From JABDMH01 sp964428345 (GTDB lineage: Bacteria; Bacteroidota; Bacteroidia; Chitinophagales; Saprospiraceae): a stretch of DNA of 64,000 nt. Positions 32,883 through 42,219 of the stretch are shown in pieces; within the stretch, counting starts at the first letter, position 1, and the number at the start of each line of letters is the position of its first letter. The notes under the pieces were generated by a model. That model saw nothing but the letters and a program-made list of their open reading frames with translations. It searched no databases and was not told the DNA's origin. The position numbers were made by a program, and so were the translations under genes. The stretch covers positions 8,950 to 72,949 of the forward strand of contig CAYRYD010000029.1 in NCBI GenBank assembly GCA_964428345.1, read 5' to 3'.

Positions 32883-34838
32883 ATGCAAAGATCTACTCAC
32901 TACCTTTTAGTGCCCGTCTGGCTGGCACTTGCCGCTTCCGTTGCGGGTCAGAAGATTGCAGAATTTTCTGTCGATGCCGGATCATATGAACGTTTGAATT
33001 CGGTGGTTTCTGCGGTGATCGACGGACTACCTCTGGAACTGGAGAAGTTCGACCTGGAGCTTCGTGAACTGGCCGGCGGTCATGCGGTACCTGTACCCTC
33101 GCAGATGGAGGGCGGATTGCAGACCAGGTTGTACTGGATACTCAATGGGCATACCCTTCCTCATACGGTGCGGACGTATGAGTTGTGGCAGTTGCCGAGG
33201 CAAAATAAACCAGACGCGATGGAGATCAGGGACGATGGCGCTTCCTTCACGGTTGAAAGAGGGGATAAACCGGTGCTTTCTTACCGGTATGGAAAAGCTT
33301 CTTTACCTGCCGGAGTAGCTGAAGCCTTCAGCAGGGGTGGTTTTATTCATCCGCTTTGGTCTCCCTCCGGCGAAGAGCTGACCCGGATTCAACCTCCGGA
33401 TCACTACCATCATTACGGGATCTGGAATCCATGGACTCATACGGAGTTTGAAGGCAGGGAAGTTGATTTTTGGAATCTTGGCCGTAAGCAGGGTACCGTA
33501 CGGGTCAACGGGAAGCCTACCCGGGTGGCCGGAGATGTCTTTGCTACCATCTCAACGATACACCAGCATGTGGTTTTTCCGGACAGTCAGCAGGTGAATG
33601 AAAAAATAGCCCTGGATGAAAAATGGCAGATGCAGGTTTGGAATGCCGACCCTGCTGCCAGTACCTGGGTGGTCGATGTGATTTCTACCCTGACCTGCGC
33701 CACCGAAAGTCCACTGACGTTAAAGGAATACCGTTATCAGGGTTTCGGTTACCGGGCAAAAGCGGAGTGGAATGATGAAAACACAATGTTATTGACTTCG
33801 GAAGGATTCAACAAGGAAAATGCCAACGCAACCAGGGCCAGATGGTGTGATGTACGGGGACCATCCGTTGCCGGAAAATCCGGCATCTTGTTTATGACCC
33901 ATCCTGCCAATTACAATTTTCCCGAATTGCTGCGAATCTGGCCGACCGGCAGCAATAAGGGGGTGGAAAATGTCTTCATCAATTTTAATCCGACCCAGGA
34001 CCGGGACTGGACTCTGGAGCCAGGCCGGTCGTATACCTTGAAATACCGGATGCTGATTTACGATGGAGATATTTCAAAGCAGAAGGCTGACCTGATTTGG
34101 AAGGATTATGCCCATCCTGCGAAGGTCACTACCACCCTGCCGAATAATCTGCGCGGTAAGAAAGTGCTGGTATATACCCGGAATGGAGAAGGATATGTCC
34201 ATAACAATATTGCCAGCAGCGTAGCAGCCTTGAAAAAGCTGGGAGCTGAGCACGGATTTATGGTCGATGCCACCGACAGTGCGTCCATTTTTACCTCACC
34301 GGCTTTGATGGAATATGATGCCATTGTATTTTCCAATACTAATAATGAGGGATTTGAAACAGAACGCCAGAAAGTCGCCTTTCAAAGGTTCATCCGGAGT
34401 GGTAAAGGATTTGTGGGAATTCATTCAGCCAGCGGCTCGGAACGAAACTGGCCCTGGTACTGGAAATTAATCGGTGGTAAATTCCTGCGACATCCGCCTA
34501 TTCAGAAATTTGAGGTGGAAGTGATTGACCGCAGTCATCCGTCCACTAATTTTCTTCCGGAGATCTGGATGAGGGAGGATGAATGCTATTTTCTACAGCA
34601 GCTGAATCCGTCCAATCATGTCTTGCTGGCCGCCCGGTTACCCAATCTTGTCGATGAACAAAAGACTTCCTATCCGGGTAATACTTTCGGAGAATTGATG
34701 CCCCTTGCCTGGTGTCATGAATTTGATGGAGGTCGTCAGTGGTACACCGCCCTTGGTCACTCTATCGAGCATTACCAGGATCCTGAATTCCTAAAGCATA
34801 TCCTGGGTGGCATCGAATGGGTTTGCAGTAAGGATTAA
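32883..34838 (+). CDS. Secreted DUF6807 (PmoA)-ThuA fusion protein
   Basis: About 651 residues from the ATG at 32883 (a TTG 21 bases earlier is the only longer start). Residues 1-25 look like a signal peptide ending SVAGQ. Residues about 60-400 match the DUF6807/PmoA type (FIHPLWSPSGEELTRIQPPD, then HYHHYGIWNPWTHTEFEGRE), a beta-rich domain found in methane-oxidation-linked and glycan clusters. Residues about 425-650 are a ThuA domain (KKVLVYTRNGEGYVHNNIA, GKGFVGIHSASGSE, HEFDGGRQWYTALGHS), a glutamine-amidotransferase-like fold linked to sugar utilisation. The fused arrangement may link the two activities in glycan or sugar processing. It is followed by a Gfo/Idh oxidoreductase on the same strand. 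Confidence 0.86.
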   Translation: MQRSTHYLLVPVWLALAASVAGQKIAEFSVDAGSYERLNSVVSAVIDGLPLELEKFDLELRELAGGHAVPVPSQMEGGLQTRLYWILNGHTLPHTVRTYELWQLPRQNKPDAMEIRDDGASFTVERGDKPVLSYRYGKASLPAGVAEAFSRGGFIHPLWSPSGEELTRIQPPDHYHHYGIWNPWTHTEFEGREVDFWNLGRKQGTVRVNGKPTRVAGDVFATISTIHQHVVFPDSQQVNEKIALDEKWQMQVWNADPAASTWVVDVISTLTCATESPLTLKEYRYQGFGYRAKAEWNDENTMLLTSEGFNKENANATRARWCDVRGPSVAGKSGILFMTHPANYNFPELLRIWPTGSNKGVENVFINFNPTQDRDWTLEPGRSYTLKYRMLIYDGDISKQKADLIWKDYAHPAKVTTTLPNNLRGKKVLVYTRNGEGYVHNNIASSVAALKKLGAEHGFMVDATDSASIFTSPALMEYDAIVFSNTNNEGFETERQKVAFQRFIRSGKGFVGIHSASGSERNWPWYWKLIGGKFLRHPPIQKFEVEVIDRSHPSTNFLPEIWMREDECYFLQQLNPSNHVLLAARLPNLVDEQKTSYPGNTFGELMPLAWCHEFDGGRQWYTALGHSIEHYQDPEFLKHILGGIEWVCSKD

Positions 34839-34897
34839 AATCGACAGAACTTTGGCTTCGGTGATAAAAGTTCCCCGATTTTTGTACATTTAAATCA

Positions 34898-34913
34898 TCG
34901 AAATCGATTTCGA
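34898..34913. promoter_or_regulatory. 16-bp perfect palindrome, candidate LacI-type operator
   Basis: TCGAAATCGATTTCGA is a perfect palindrome with a central CG, the shape of LacI/GalR-family operators. It lies 64 bases before the Gfo/Idh start and 60 bases after the DUF6807-ThuA stop. The LacI regulator at 235-1254 or another one could bind it. Confidence 0.6.
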
Positions 34914-34976
34914 AAAAAGTAGGAAATCAGGTAACTGCCTGATTAAGATTATTTTATCCACAAAATAAAGACCAAG

Positions 34977-36377
34977 ATGAATCGTCGCGAATACTTGAAG
35001 AAATCAGCCATCAGTGCTACCGGAATGGTAGTCGCCCCCACTATCATACCATCATCGGTATTGGGTAAAAATGCACCCAGCAATAAGATCAATATCGGAC
35101 AGATTGGTTGTGGCCGGATTGCCCGGGATCACGATCTTCCCGGTACCATGCAATACGATATAGCCCGGGTGGTCGCCGTAGCCGATGTCGATATGAAAAG
35201 GACAAGAGAGGGTAAAGAACTGATCGAAAAGTATTACCGGGAAAAGAAAAAAAGCGATCAATATGTCGATGTGAAGACTTATCAGGACTATCGGGAAATG
35301 CTCCTTGACAAGGACATCGATGCGGTGATCATCAGCACTCCAGACCATTGGCATGCCCAGCCGGCGATTGAAGCTGCCCTGGCTGGGAAGGACATCTACC
35401 TGCAGAAACCAACCTCGCTCACCATTGCTGAAGGAAGAGCGTTGGCGGATGTCATCAGGCTTAAAGGAACCGTCCTTCAGGTAGGCACCCAACAGCGTTC
35501 ATCCAAGCAGTTTCGCATTGCCGCAGAATTGGTCAGAAACGGTCGCATCGGTAAGTTGCATACGGTCCGGATCGGACTGCCAGGCGACCCCGCCGGTCCT
35601 GATGTGCCGGAAATGTCGGTGCCCAAAGAACTGGATTATGATATGTGGCTGGGGTCTACACCCGAAGTCTACTATACCGAGACCAGAGTGCATCCCCAGT
35701 CCGGATATTCGAGGCCAGGATGGTTGCGTTGTGAGCAGTTTGGAGCGGGCATGATCACCGGATGGGGGCAGCATCACATCGATTCCGCCCACTGGGGTAT
35801 GAATACCGAATATACCGGCCCGGAAGAGATCGAGGCGGTGGCCGAATTTCCCCGCTCGGGTCTGTGGGATGTACATGGCGATTTTATGGTCAAGGCAAAA
35901 TACGACAATGATATTATGATGTTTATCAGCGGAGGTTACACCAACGGCATACGATATGAAGGTTCAGAAGGCTGGATCTTTGTCAGCCGGGGCAACTACA
36001 GCGCCACCGCCAGCGACCCCGAGAGCAAAGCCCGGAGTGCCCGGGCACTGGATGCCAGCGATCCGAAAATCCTCACCTCCCAGATCGGAGAAAACGAAAC
36101 TCATCTGTATGTCAGTGAAGAACAACACGGCAACTGGCTGGATTGTATTCAGTCGCGTAAGGCACCTATCAGTACGGCCGAGGTTGGCCATCGTACCTGC
36201 AGTGTTTGCCTGATTAGTCATATCGCGATGAAACTTGACCGCAAATTATACTGGGATGCGGCTAACGAACGGTTTAAAGGGGATGACGAGGCCAATGCCA
36301 TGCTGACCCGGTCACAACGGGCACCCTGGGGTTATTCCAATATTAAGGAGCTGGCCATGCTGGAGGGACGAAGTTAA
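34977..36377 (+). CDS. Exported Gfo/Idh/MocA-family oxidoreductase
   Basis: A 466-residue NAD(P)-dependent oxidoreductase. The N-terminus MNRREYLKKSAISATGMVVA is a twin-arginine-type signal, so it may be exported folded with its cofactor. The Rossmann motif is INIGQIGCGRIARDHDLPG, followed by AVIISTPDHWHAQPAIEAAL and DIYLQKPTSLTIAEGR with the conserved Lys-Pro. The C-terminal domain includes MITGWGQHHIDSAHWGM. This type is abundant in Bacteroidota clusters acting on sugars or glycosides. It stands after the DUF6807-ThuA gene and a palindromic operator-like site. Substrate unknown. Confidence 0.93.
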   Translation: MNRREYLKKSAISATGMVVAPTIIPSSVLGKNAPSNKINIGQIGCGRIARDHDLPGTMQYDIARVVAVADVDMKRTREGKELIEKYYREKKKSDQYVDVKTYQDYREMLLDKDIDAVIISTPDHWHAQPAIEAALAGKDIYLQKPTSLTIAEGRALADVIRLKGTVLQVGTQQRSSKQFRIAAELVRNGRIGKLHTVRIGLPGDPAGPDVPEMSVPKELDYDMWLGSTPEVYYTETRVHPQSGYSRPGWLRCEQFGAGMITGWGQHHIDSAHWGMNTEYTGPEEIEAVAEFPRSGLWDVHGDFMVKAKYDNDIMMFISGGYTNGIRYEGSEGWIFVSRGNYSATASDPESKARSARALDASDPKILTSQIGENETHLYVSEEQHGNWLDCIQSRKAPISTAEVGHRTCSVCLISHIAMKLDRKLYWDAANERFKGDDEANAMLTRSQRAPWGYSNIKELAMLEGRS

Positions 36378-36453
36378 CATCGATGACCTGAATTCCACTG
36401 GCAGACTGTATATATACTGTAGCAGATAGGAATGGGGCAATTTCTGAGAAATC

Positions 36454-36480
36454 AAGGGCTGGGAAGATCTTCCGGCCCTT
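36454..36480. terminator. Rho-independent terminator between convergent genes
   Basis: AAGGGC and GCCCTT arms around the palindrome GGAAGATCTTCC form a strong hairpin, followed on the plus strand by TCACTTTTTG. It lies between the oppositely directed Gfo/Idh and Lrp genes; it may stop transcripts from both. Confidence 0.8.
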
Positions 36481-36491
36481 TCACTTTTTGA

Positions 36492-36962
36492 TTATGGACG
36501 GATGATATGGGTATCTTTCCTGGTCGACAGTGCAAACCGGGTCTCCACTTTGCCCACATTGGGTACGGTCGACAGTTTGTTTAAGACGAATTGGTTATAA
36601 TGCTCGACATCGTCTACCAAAACCTTTAGCAGAAAATCCGATTCTCCGGTCACGTGAAAGCATTCCATGACTTCCGGATAGCGGATGACCTCATCAATAA
36701 AGGCTTCGATCGCTCCTTTTGAATGATCCTTTATGGAGATATCAACAAATGCCTGCAGTTTTCGTCCCAGTTTCCGGTGGTCTAGGATGGCAACGTATTG
36801 CTGGATGATGCCAGCCTTTTCCAGTTTCCGGATTCTTTCGAAAACCGGAGTTGTGGTCAGGTTCATTTGTTGAGAGATTTCCCGGATTGTCGTCCGGCTG
36901 TCAGTCTGCAAGATCTCGAGAATCCCATAGTCAATCTCATCGAGGTGAATGTCTGTTGGCAT
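36492..36962 (-). CDS. Lrp/AsnC-family transcriptional regulator
   Basis: A 156-residue regulator. The N-terminal winged helix (residues about 8-60) has DYGILEILQTDSRTTIREIS and LTTTPVFERIRKLEKAGIIQ, then a RAM ligand domain (YPEVMECFHVTGESDFLLKV) from about 75. It is divergent from hppD across 124 bases of AT-rich DNA with inverted repeats. This arrangement is common for aromatic amino acid degradation in Bacteroidota, so it may sense phenylalanine or tyrosine and control hppD and the hydroxylase. Confidence 0.94.
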   Translation of the reverse strand: MPTDIHLDEIDYGILEILQTDSRTTIREISQQMNLTTTPVFERIRKLEKAGIIQQYVAILDHRKLGRKLQAFVDISIKDHSKGAIEAFIDEVIRYPEVMECFHVTGESDFLLKVLVDDVEHYNQFVLNKLSTVPNVGKVETRFALSTRKDTHIIRP

Positions 36963-37037
36963 AATGTTCTCTATTGCCCTTTCCAGGCGAGCGTTGATGG
37001 AATAAAAATTGATATAACATCAATAATAGAGAAAAAT

Positions 37038-37089
37038 ATTCTATTTTATATAGAATTTATGTGTGAATTATCTATAAGACCTACCTTTG
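37038..37089. promoter_or_regulatory. hppD promoter and probable Lrp site
   Basis: ATTCTAT-TTTAT-ATAGAAT is a perfect 7-bp inverted repeat at 37038-37056, in AT-rich DNA typical of Lrp binding. TACCTTTG at 37082-37089 matches the Bacteroidota -7 element TAnnTTTG, 30 bases before the hppD ATG. The -33 element is not clear. Confidence 0.55.
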
Positions 37090-37119
37090 AAGGTATACCA
37101 CGATATAAAAAAGAGAGCC

Positions 37120-38247
37120 ATGATCAGGGAAAAAACCTTTCAGGACACTACTCAGACTACCGATCTGTTTCCACTCCTGGGTATCGATTACCTGGAGTTT
37201 TATGTGGGTAACGCCAAACAGGCTGCCTATTACTACCAGTCTGCTTTTGGCTTTCAGCCCCTGGCTTACTGCGGGCTGGAGACCAGAGACCGGGAGACGG
37301 AGTCTTATGCATTGGCCCAGGGTAACATCCGGTTTGTCTTTACTTCGCCATTGCATAGTCAAAGCGAGATTGGCCGGCACTTGGACCGGCATGGCGACGG
37401 AATCAGGGTATGTGCCTTATCGGTGGAGGACGCTACTGAGGCTTATCAAACGGCGGTGGCAAGGGGAGCTCACTCCTTCTTCGAACCCAGGATAGAAAAG
37501 GATGAGCAGGGAAAGGTCACCAGGTCTGCAATTCGCATCTATGGTGATACCATCCATGTTTTTGTTGAACGAAAGCATTATACAGGGGTTTTTCTGCCCG
37601 GATACCGTGCCTGGTACAGCGATTACCAGCCTCCGGAAACCGGACTTGAATCGGTTGATCATCTGGTGGCTAATGTTGAGCAGGGGAAGATGAATGAGTG
37701 GGTGCAGTTTTACCGGGAAGTATTAGGATTTAAGCAAATCATCTCCTTCGACGACAAGGATATATCTACCGATTACACAGCACTCATGAGCAAGGTCATG
37801 AGCAATGGAAACGGAAGGATCAAATTTCCGGTTAATGAGCCGGCCCCCGGATTGAAAAGATCCCAGATTGAAGAGTATCTGGAATTTTATGAAGGACCCG
37901 GAGTGCAGCACATTGCTCTGATAACAGCGGATATCATCGGAACCGTCAAATCCCTTAAAAAGAGGGGGGTTGAATTTTTGACCGTACCATCTGTTTATTA
38001 TGATAACCTGGAAAAACGGGTGGGACCGATCGATGAAACCACCGGGGCACTGAAGGCATTGGGAATATTGGCAGACCGGGATGACGAGGGTTATTTGCTG
38101 CAGATCTTTACCAAACCGGTGAATCCGCGGCCGACCTTGTTTTTTGAAATCATTCAGCGAAAAGGAGCGACCTCCTTTGGTAAGGGTAATTTTAAGGCTT
38201 TGTTTGAAGCCATCGAACGGGAGCAGGAGCGAAGGGGTACCCTCTAA
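37120..38247 (+). CDS. hppD: 4-hydroxyphenylpyruvate dioxygenase
   Basis: About 375 residues from the ATG at 37120; the longer frame begins at a TTG that overlaps the promoter-like element. The protein converts 4-hydroxyphenylpyruvate to homogentisate using Fe(II) and O2. The two vicinal-oxygen-chelate halves are visible. The iron ligands are His in SVDHLVANVEQGKM, His in GPGVQHIALIT and Glu in LFFEIIQRKGATSF. This supplies the substrate of HmgA, encoded 16 kb away. The hydroxylase gene follows after 186 bases. Confidence 0.96.
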   Translation: MIREKTFQDTTQTTDLFPLLGIDYLEFYVGNAKQAAYYYQSAFGFQPLAYCGLETRDRETESYALAQGNIRFVFTSPLHSQSEIGRHLDRHGDGIRVCALSVEDATEAYQTAVARGAHSFFEPRIEKDEQGKVTRSAIRIYGDTIHVFVERKHYTGVFLPGYRAWYSDYQPPETGLESVDHLVANVEQGKMNEWVQFYREVLGFKQIISFDDKDISTDYTALMSKVMSNGNGRIKFPVNEPAPGLKRSQIEEYLEFYEGPGVQHIALITADIIGTVKSLKKRGVEFLTVPSVYYDNLEKRVGPIDETTGALKALGILADRDDEGYLLQIFTKPVNPRPTLFFEIIQRKGATSFGKGNFKALFEAIEREQERRGTL

Positions 38248-38433
38248 TCCGGATTTTAAGTCAACTCAAAACCATTGACCCGGAAAAAAAGCGTTCTGAG
38301 AATAAGATAACTGCCGGCAGGGATGAACAGCCTACGGTTCAACTCTCAATTTCTGATTGCTTGACCGGATCAGGTCAACAGGTACCTGGTTATCTTTGGA
38401 ATCCTGTCGCCGGTTTAACACAGTGATAGAAGA

Positions 38434-40212
38434 ATGCAGATGTCCGACTTTCAAAAAGCTGGGATCGAATCAAATCCGGTCTTAGACCGGTTACCCCGTC
38501 ATTTGCTCCAATATGTCAAACCTCAACATTACGAACATTATACACCGGTCGATCAGGCAGTCTGGCGCTATGTCATGCGCAAGAATGTCGACTACCTCCG
38601 TCATGTGGCGCATGAATCCTATCTGGACGGTTTAAAACAGACCGGCATTTCTACAGAAGAGATTCCAAGTATGTACGGAATGAACCGGATCCTGCAAAAG
38701 ATCGGCTGGGCGGCTGTGGCCGTAGACGGGTTGATTCCCACCGATGCTTTTATGGAGTTTCAGGCATACAATGTACTCGTGATTGCTTCGGATATCCGGA
38801 CTTTGGAAGATCTGGAATATACACCAGTACCGGATATCATCCATGAGAGCGCCGGTCATGCACCGATCATCGCCAATCCGGAATATGCTGAATTTTTGCG
38901 ACGGCTCGGGCAAATCGGTTGCCGGGCGATTTCGTCGACTCAAGACCGTATACTGGAAAAGGCGGTAAGAAATCTGACAGAGCTAAAGACCTCCGGCAGC
39001 GCTTCCTCCTCCGCTATTAAAGCCGCTGCAGACCAGGTCAGAGTTTTGCAGCATGAGCAAACCTTATCTGAAATGTCAGCTATCCGCAATCTCCATTGGT
39101 GGAGTGTGGAATACGGCCTGATCGGTCAGCCGGATCAGTACAAAATTTATGGAGCAGGGTTGCTTTCTTCCATAGGGGAGAGTAAATGGTGCCGCTCAAA
39201 CCAGGTGAAAAAACTGCCGTATACGATCGATGCTGCCCATCAACACTTCAACTACACGGAGCCTCAGCCTCAACTTTTTGTTACTCCCGATTTCGCTCAC
39301 CTGAGTTACGTGATTGAGGAATTTGCCAATAGCATGGCCTTGAGAAGGGGAGGGTTGGAAGCTGTCGAAAAGTTAATAGATTCCGGGAAACTGGGTACGA
39401 TAGAACTAAGTACCGGGATCCAGATTACGGGTAACTTCTCTTCGCTTATTCCGGATGAAAGGCAAAGAGTGGCCTATTTTTCAACCCAGGGTCCCACCGC
39501 ACTGGCGTATCGCGAAAAAGAGTTGATCGGCCATGGAATTCTCAATCATCCTCATGGATTTGGCAGCCCGGTAGGAAAATTAAAAGGTATCAATCTCGCC
39601 ATTGAAGACATGTCTCCCCGCGATCTCGAAGCCTATCACATTTATGAAGGTCGCAACGTATACCTTGAGTTTGAGGGCCAGGTGACGGTAGAGGGGGAGG
39701 TCATTACCGGAATCCGGAATCTTCAGGGAAAGATCCTGCTGATCAGGTTCAGGAATTGCCTGGTGAAGCACCGGGACAGAATCCTGTTTTCCCCAAAAGA
39801 GGGTATCTACGATATGGCGGTGGGCAAGGAGATCGTTAGCGGATTTGCCGGTCCGGCTGATCTGAATTCCTTTGATCTGATCACCCACCAGGTATCCAGG
39901 GACCAGCCTTCCGGGAAAAAAGACCAGGAGCAAATACGAAAAGAAGAAGCCTATCAGTTGATCCGGAATCTGCGGCAAGGGAAAACGCAACCGGATTCCT
40001 GCACGGATCTGGTCGACCGGATGCTGACCGACTATCCGGAGGAATGGCTACTTTTGCTTGAATGCCGTGAATTGCTGCAGGATGTGCCTGGTCAGGAAGC
40101 GCTGGTCAATACCGTGACGACGCATCTGGCAGAATTGTCTGAACGCCACCCCGGCAAAGCCCACCTCATCCGGGAGGGGATGACTTTTGAGAAAGTCTCT
40201 GTCAGCCAGTAG
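38434..40212 (+). CDS. Phenylalanine 4-monooxygenase, long Bacteroidota form
   Basis: A 592-residue aromatic amino acid hydroxylase, about twice the length of classic bacterial PhhA. The catalytic core lies at about 20-340, with iron ligands in PDIIHESAGHAPII (His137, His142) and a Glu in LSYVIEEFANSMALRRGG. The remaining 250 residues (from TGIQITGNFSSLIPDERQRV to the end) are a family-specific extension with beta-rich and helical parts. It would make tyrosine from phenylalanine with a pterin cofactor and feed hppD, its upstream neighbour. Whether it prefers phenylalanine, tyrosine or tryptophan cannot be read from this sequence. Confidence 0.92.
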   Translation: MQMSDFQKAGIESNPVLDRLPRHLLQYVKPQHYEHYTPVDQAVWRYVMRKNVDYLRHVAHESYLDGLKQTGISTEEIPSMYGMNRILQKIGWAAVAVDGLIPTDAFMEFQAYNVLVIASDIRTLEDLEYTPVPDIIHESAGHAPIIANPEYAEFLRRLGQIGCRAISSTQDRILEKAVRNLTELKTSGSASSSAIKAAADQVRVLQHEQTLSEMSAIRNLHWWSVEYGLIGQPDQYKIYGAGLLSSIGESKWCRSNQVKKLPYTIDAAHQHFNYTEPQPQLFVTPDFAHLSYVIEEFANSMALRRGGLEAVEKLIDSGKLGTIELSTGIQITGNFSSLIPDERQRVAYFSTQGPTALAYREKELIGHGILNHPHGFGSPVGKLKGINLAIEDMSPRDLEAYHIYEGRNVYLEFEGQVTVEGEVITGIRNLQGKILLIRFRNCLVKHRDRILFSPKEGIYDMAVGKEIVSGFAGPADLNSFDLITHQVSRDQPSGKKDQEQIRKEEAYQLIRNLRQGKTQPDSCTDLVDRMLTDYPEEWLLLLECRELLQDVPGQEALVNTVTTHLAELSERHPGKAHLIREGMTFEKVSVSQ

Positions 40213-40314
40213 CAGGTTCAGGTCATTCCGGGTTGTATTCGCAACGCTTTGGTGATCCCGGTCAGAGCCAAAGTCTGAAAACCTTTTTATTTTCACTCCC
40301 TATAATTACTTTGC

Positions 40315-41970
40315 ATGCGATATCATTACCCTTTGGTCATTCTTTTTTTGTTGCCAACCCTTCTACTGGCTCAGCATACCGTCGGTCTGCTTTCATACGA
40401 TCCTTCCAAAGCCTTTGATGGCTATAATATGATCTATCCACACAATCAGCCCAATGTGTATCTCTTCAATAATTGCGGACAGATCGTCCATGTCTGGGAA
40501 GACACCTTCGATCTTCGTCCGGGGAATACCGCTTACCTGAGACCAGATGGTAAACTGGTTAAGACCAAACGTCTTGATGTGGTGGTCAATGACCGGATCT
40601 GGGCCGGTGGAGGCGGTGCCACCGTCGAAATCCGGGACTGGGACAACAATCTGGAGTGGAGTTTTACCCTTAATAATGATACCGCGAGGTTGCATCACGA
40701 CATCGAAGTACTACCGAACGGCAATATTCTGATGATTGCCTGGGAGTTAAAGACGATGGAAGAAGCTATCGCTGCCGGACGGGATACTGCGCTACTCACC
40801 GATGGTGAACTCTGGACCGATTTCATTCTGGAGGTCGATCCGGACCTCGATTCCATTGTCTGGGAATGGCATGTTTTTGATCATATCATACAGGACCGTG
40901 ACAGCACCAGGGCCAATTTTGGGGTAGTAGCCGATCATCCGGAACTACTCAATATCAACTTTGCACGGGATGGCAGGGCCAACTGGATGCACTCCAATGC
41001 CATTGCTTACAATGCCGATCTGGATCAGATTGTGTTAAGCAGTCCTTATCTTAACGAATTTTATGTGATCGATCATTCAACCACGAAGGCTCAGGCTGCC
41101 TCCCATGTGGGAGGCCTGGGAGGCCGGGGCGGCGATTTCATGTACCGTTGGGGAAATCCTCAGGCCTATGATCAGGGTACTGCTGAAGATCAGACCTCTT
41201 TTTTTCAGCACGATGTGCATTGGCTGGACGATTTTGCCGACCCATCCCATCCCCATTTCGGGAAGCTGGTTTTTTTCAACAATGAATTTGAACCTGGCTT
41301 ATACTCAAGGGTCAGCATCATTCAGCAACCCTGGGATATGTATACCTGGTCGTACACTTTGGAGGATGGTAAATGGGGACCTGACGGGTACGATCTTAAC
41401 TTCGGTCACCCCGATACCTTCCCGATGTATAGCTCCGGACTTTCCAGTGTGCAGTTACTGCCAAATAATAATTACCTGATCTGTACAGGTCGAACCGGCT
41501 ACCATTTTGAACTAACTCCCGATCAGGAAGTCGTATGGGAGTATGTCACTCCGTTGAAAGGAGGGCGGATTGCATCACAGGGAGACACTTTGATGCCGGT
41601 AGACAACCAGACTTTTCGCATCAAACGTTATCCGGCCGATTATCCGGCTTTTACCGGGCGGGACCTGAGCCCTAAATTTTACCTGGAAAACAATCCGGAC
41701 AGCGCTTTCTGTGACCAGATCCTGCCAGTAGAAGAGATCAGTCCGCTGGGAGAACTATCCATCTACCCAAATCCGGTTACCACGGAATTAACCATTGCGT
41801 GGAGTAACCCGGTAGTTTCGGATATCCGATTGTTTGACCTGACCGGAAGATTGCTGAAAACGGTGGCGGATACTTTATCCCATACTTCGATGGACGTATC
41901 GGATTTGACTCCGGGGTTGTATATTTTAAAAATTGGAGAGACCGGGTTCCGGAAGGTTGTCGTGGAATGA
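40315..41970 (+). CDS. Secreted arylsulfotransferase-like protein with T9SS sorting domain
   Basis: A 551-residue secreted protein. The signal peptide ends near LLLAQ. Residues about 20-460 match the aryl-sulfate sulfotransferase type, with repeated WD-like strands (FNNCGQIVHVWEDTFDLRPG, ARLHHDIEVLPNGNILMIAW, NWMHSNAIAYNADLDQIVLS). The last 70 residues form a type A T9SS sorting domain, LSIYPNPVTTELTIAW followed by LFDLTGRLLKTV and GLYILKIGETG. It should be exported to or beyond the cell surface. The true substrate is unknown; many such proteins are annotated only by fold. Confidence 0.88.
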   Translation: MRYHYPLVILFLLPTLLLAQHTVGLLSYDPSKAFDGYNMIYPHNQPNVYLFNNCGQIVHVWEDTFDLRPGNTAYLRPDGKLVKTKRLDVVVNDRIWAGGGGATVEIRDWDNNLEWSFTLNNDTARLHHDIEVLPNGNILMIAWELKTMEEAIAAGRDTALLTDGELWTDFILEVDPDLDSIVWEWHVFDHIIQDRDSTRANFGVVADHPELLNINFARDGRANWMHSNAIAYNADLDQIVLSSPYLNEFYVIDHSTTKAQAASHVGGLGGRGGDFMYRWGNPQAYDQGTAEDQTSFFQHDVHWLDDFADPSHPHFGKLVFFNNEFEPGLYSRVSIIQQPWDMYTWSYTLEDGKWGPDGYDLNFGHPDTFPMYSSGLSSVQLLPNNNYLICTGRTGYHFELTPDQEVVWEYVTPLKGGRIASQGDTLMPVDNQTFRIKRYPADYPAFTGRDLSPKFYLENNPDSAFCDQILPVEEISPLGELSIYPNPVTTELTIAWSNPVVSDIRLFDLTGRLLKTVADTLSHTSMDVSDLTPGLYILKIGETGFRKVVVE

Positions 41971-42219
41971 AGCCTTTCACCGCTAAACGGATATCAACTG
42001 ATAATTCAGTAAGATCCGGTATAGGTTTGCCTGGAATCAGGTATGCTATTCGCAACCTGATTGGTGATTACGCTACAGCTGGTTGCGCAGCATGAAATCA
42101 CATGAACCGGATGATGGAATCACCGCCTTCAACTTATCCTGTTGAAAGAGATAATTACAACGAAAAAACTGTCGATTTTTAAACGGATGAAATACTTTCC
42201 GATACTTAAAATAGCTAAA

